A stretch of 64,000 nt of DNA, from NCBI RefSeq assembly GCF_001404985.1, contig NZ_JRLF01000012.1:434001-498000 (forward strand). The letters are read 5' to 3'. The translations under genes were made by a program, and so were the position numbers. Positions 62,542 to 64,000 of this stretch are shown in pieces. The notes beneath the pieces are model-generated. The model did no database searches. It saw only the letters and a list, made by a program, of their open reading frames with translations, and had not been told where the DNA came from. Each line of letters opens with the position of its first letter. Within the stretch, counting starts at the first letter, position 1. The stretch comes from Flavobacterium aquidurense (GTDB taxonomy: Bacteria; Bacteroidota; Bacteroidia; Flavobacteriales; Flavobacteriaceae).

Positions 62542-63441
62542 CTAACTTTTATACTTGTTAAAAGTAGTTGTGAGCTGCTTTACAAACTCTTTTGTATATT
62601 GTCCTGTTGTATCAAGATCGGGATCAAGGATTGTGATTTCGAGTCCGCTTAGTTTCTCACTTTGAAACAAACAGGAGGTAAGCTCATTAAATTCATCATA
62701 AGTAAGTCCGTCCGGACTTGGGCTGTCTACGCATGGCATTATCGAGTTATTTAGTACATCGACATCGATATGAAGCCAGAAACCATCAAGATTTTTAGTT
62801 TTTACTTGTGATAGAAATGCTTCAATGCAATTTGAAATGCCTTGTTTTCGTAATTCATACAGACTTATATAAGTTGCAGACGAATTGCGAATTTCATTTT
62901 CATATTCATCGTCGTATTCCCGATTGCCTGTGCACCATAGGTTTTCCTCTTTTATATAAGGTGCGAGATTAAGAATATTAGTTAGCTTTTCAGGTCCTTT
63001 TCCGGTTACGATTGAAGCGGCCATTCCGCCAACTCCGCCAGTTTCAGATAAGGAAACATCCATAAAATCAGTATGGCCGTCGAGATAAAATAATCCGTAA
63101 TTGCCTTTTTGTTTTAAAGCAATTGCAGGACCTAATAATATGCTGCAATCTCCGCCAAGTACAAACGGAAATTTATTTTGAGAAAGTAAATTGTTTATTA
63201 AATAGGCTTGTTCTCTGGCATAATCTACTAATGCATTTGCATTAAGAATAGTAGTTTCAGGATCTTTGATATTGGTATATTTTGGCGGATCAAGTCTTAG
63301 AATATTTTTAGGATCAATTTCTTTATGCAAATTATGTTTCCATAACCAGTCCGGCAATTTTTTTACGCCTGGTTCTTTTCCGGGTTGAGGTTCTTTTAAA
63401 CCCAAATTTGATGGAAATTCAACAATGCATATTTCTTTCAT
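62542..63441 (-). CDS. Arginase/ureohydrolase-fold protein with altered Mn-binding motif
   Basis: A 299-residue ureohydrolase fold. The three metal regions are GGDCSILLG (near residue 98), YLDGHTDFMD (near 122) and HIDVDVLNN (near 225). In arginases and agmatinases the first is GGDHS, where the histidine binds manganese; here it is cysteine. The other motifs (DGHTD and DVD) are intact. Members of the family hydrolyse guanidino or formimino groups; with the altered site the substrate is unknown. Isolated gene. Confidence 0.85.
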   Translation of the reverse strand: MKEICIVEFPSNLGLKEPQPGKEPGVKKLPDWLWKHNLHKEIDPKNILRLDPPKYTNIKDPETTILNANALVDYAREQAYLINNLLSQNKFPFVLGGDCSILLGPAIALKQKGNYGLFYLDGHTDFMDVSLSETGGVGGMAASIVTGKGPEKLTNILNLAPYIKEENLWCTGNREYDDEYENEIRNSSATYISLYELRKQGISNCIEAFLSQVKTKNLDGFWLHIDVDVLNNSIMPCVDSPSPDGLTYDEFNELTSCLFQSEKLSGLEITILDPDLDTTGQYTKEFVKQLTTTFNKYKS

Positions 63442-63510
63442 GACTTTATTATTTAGGTATAAAGTTATAAAAATATAGCCTTTAATTTTTGTTGAATTAT
63501 TAAAATAAGA

Positions 63511-63699
63511 TCATTTCTCCAGATCATCAATAGTAATTATGAGCCTGTTTATTTCTTGTGTTACATTTATCATTTGTCCCTCGTTGAAACCTAGTTTTTT
63601 AAGCCATTTACCTTCAAGTCTTATCACCGGAATTTTTGTAGGCATATGCACTCCAGATTTGGATTTTGTGTGAATTTTTAGTGTTCTTGAGTTTATCAT
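63511..63699 (-). CDS. SymE-like small protein (AbrB-type fold)
   Basis: A 62-residue protein. After a basic N-terminus (RTLKIHTKSKSG) the pattern PVIRLEGKWLKKLGFNEGQMINVTQE with a final LIITIDDL follows SymE toxin family spacing. In E. coli SymE is an SOS-induced nucleic-acid toxin controlled by antisense RNA SymR; here no antisense RNA or SOS box was found. Small size makes the call moderately certain. Confidence 0.75.
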   Translation of the reverse strand: MINSRTLKIHTKSKSGVHMPTKIPVIRLEGKWLKKLGFNEGQMINVTQEINRLIITIDDLEK

Positions 63700-64000
63700 T
63701 GTCGTATAATTAAAAGCTTTTTTTGGTTTATTTCTTAATCAGACCAAATGTGATATAATTTTCTGAGAAAGTTGTCATCTTAAAAGTTGACAAAGATGTT
63801 TTTGATATTTAAGTATTGATTTTAAGGTTTTTATGAATGTAAATATTTTAATATTATTCTGATTTGTAAATTTTCTACTTAGATACTCTCAAATTTATAG
63901 AATTATTTTTTTAGGAAATAAAATGTTTTTTAAGAAATAAAACACCTGTAACCCTATTCTGTTATTCTAAAAACTTTTAGCGGATAAAGATGATATTATA
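63700..64000. other. AT-rich terminal intergenic segment
   Basis: About 300 bases without a credible ORF, terminator or repeat. It must contain the promoter of the SymE-like gene but no clear consensus boxes were found. Confidence 0.5.

Overview
The window reads as a chromosomal segment of a Flavobacterium-like member of the Bacteroidota. Support: low GC content; Bacteroidota-type promoters (TTTG, about 19-21 bases, then TAnnTTTG) in front of both tRNA-His genes; almost no Shine-Dalgarno sequences; a secreted endonuclease with a type IX secretion C-terminal domain; TonB-type outer-membrane receptor, bacillithiol and menaquinone genes; and intergenic heptamer arrays and inverted repeats. No prophage, insertion sequence, CRISPR array or rRNA operon was seen.

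Layout. 1-2.9 kb: AT-rich accessory block with an unidentified 265-residue protein followed by two overlapping paralogous lipoproteins, and, on the other strand, a 48-codon ORF in front of a parvulin-like secreted protein. 3-7.5 kb: WGR/SWIM gene pair. 7.5-9.3 kb: two very short ORFs (40 and 30 codons) that share a motif and each have an intrinsic terminator, then an intergenic repeat and an orphan gene. 9.3-25.2 kb: acyl-CoA ligase, TonB-type receptor, purL, secreted EndoI nuclease, beta-helix lipoprotein, a menaquinone pair (hotdog thioesterase plus isochorismate synthase) and bshB1. 25.3-25.7 kb: two tRNA-His genes. 25.8-42.6 kb: zinc metallopeptidase, large hybrid histidine kinase, aldehyde dehydrogenase, RluA-type synthase, a four-helix-bundle gene bracketed by inverted repeats, panB, an SH3 protein, L-serine dehydratase, CPA2 antiporter, DUF2625 and VOC proteins. 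42.7-63.7 kb: mostly minus-strand small accessory enzymes and regulators (three DUF1801, two SRPBCC, two GNAT, two AraC, LOG, lactonase, MBL hydrolase, racemase), a candidate structured RNA, a SUFU-domain protein, an exported beta-carbonic anhydrase, an arginase-fold protein with a changed metal-binding motif, and a SymE-like small protein.

The most unusual signals are the two motif-sharing micro-ORFs (7.6-8.3 kb), the possible toxin/immunity block at the left edge, the inverted-repeat-bracketed four-helix-bundle gene, a heptamer array inside purL, and the multibranched RNA-like element at 60.8 kb. All calls come from reading the sequence; no database search was run.
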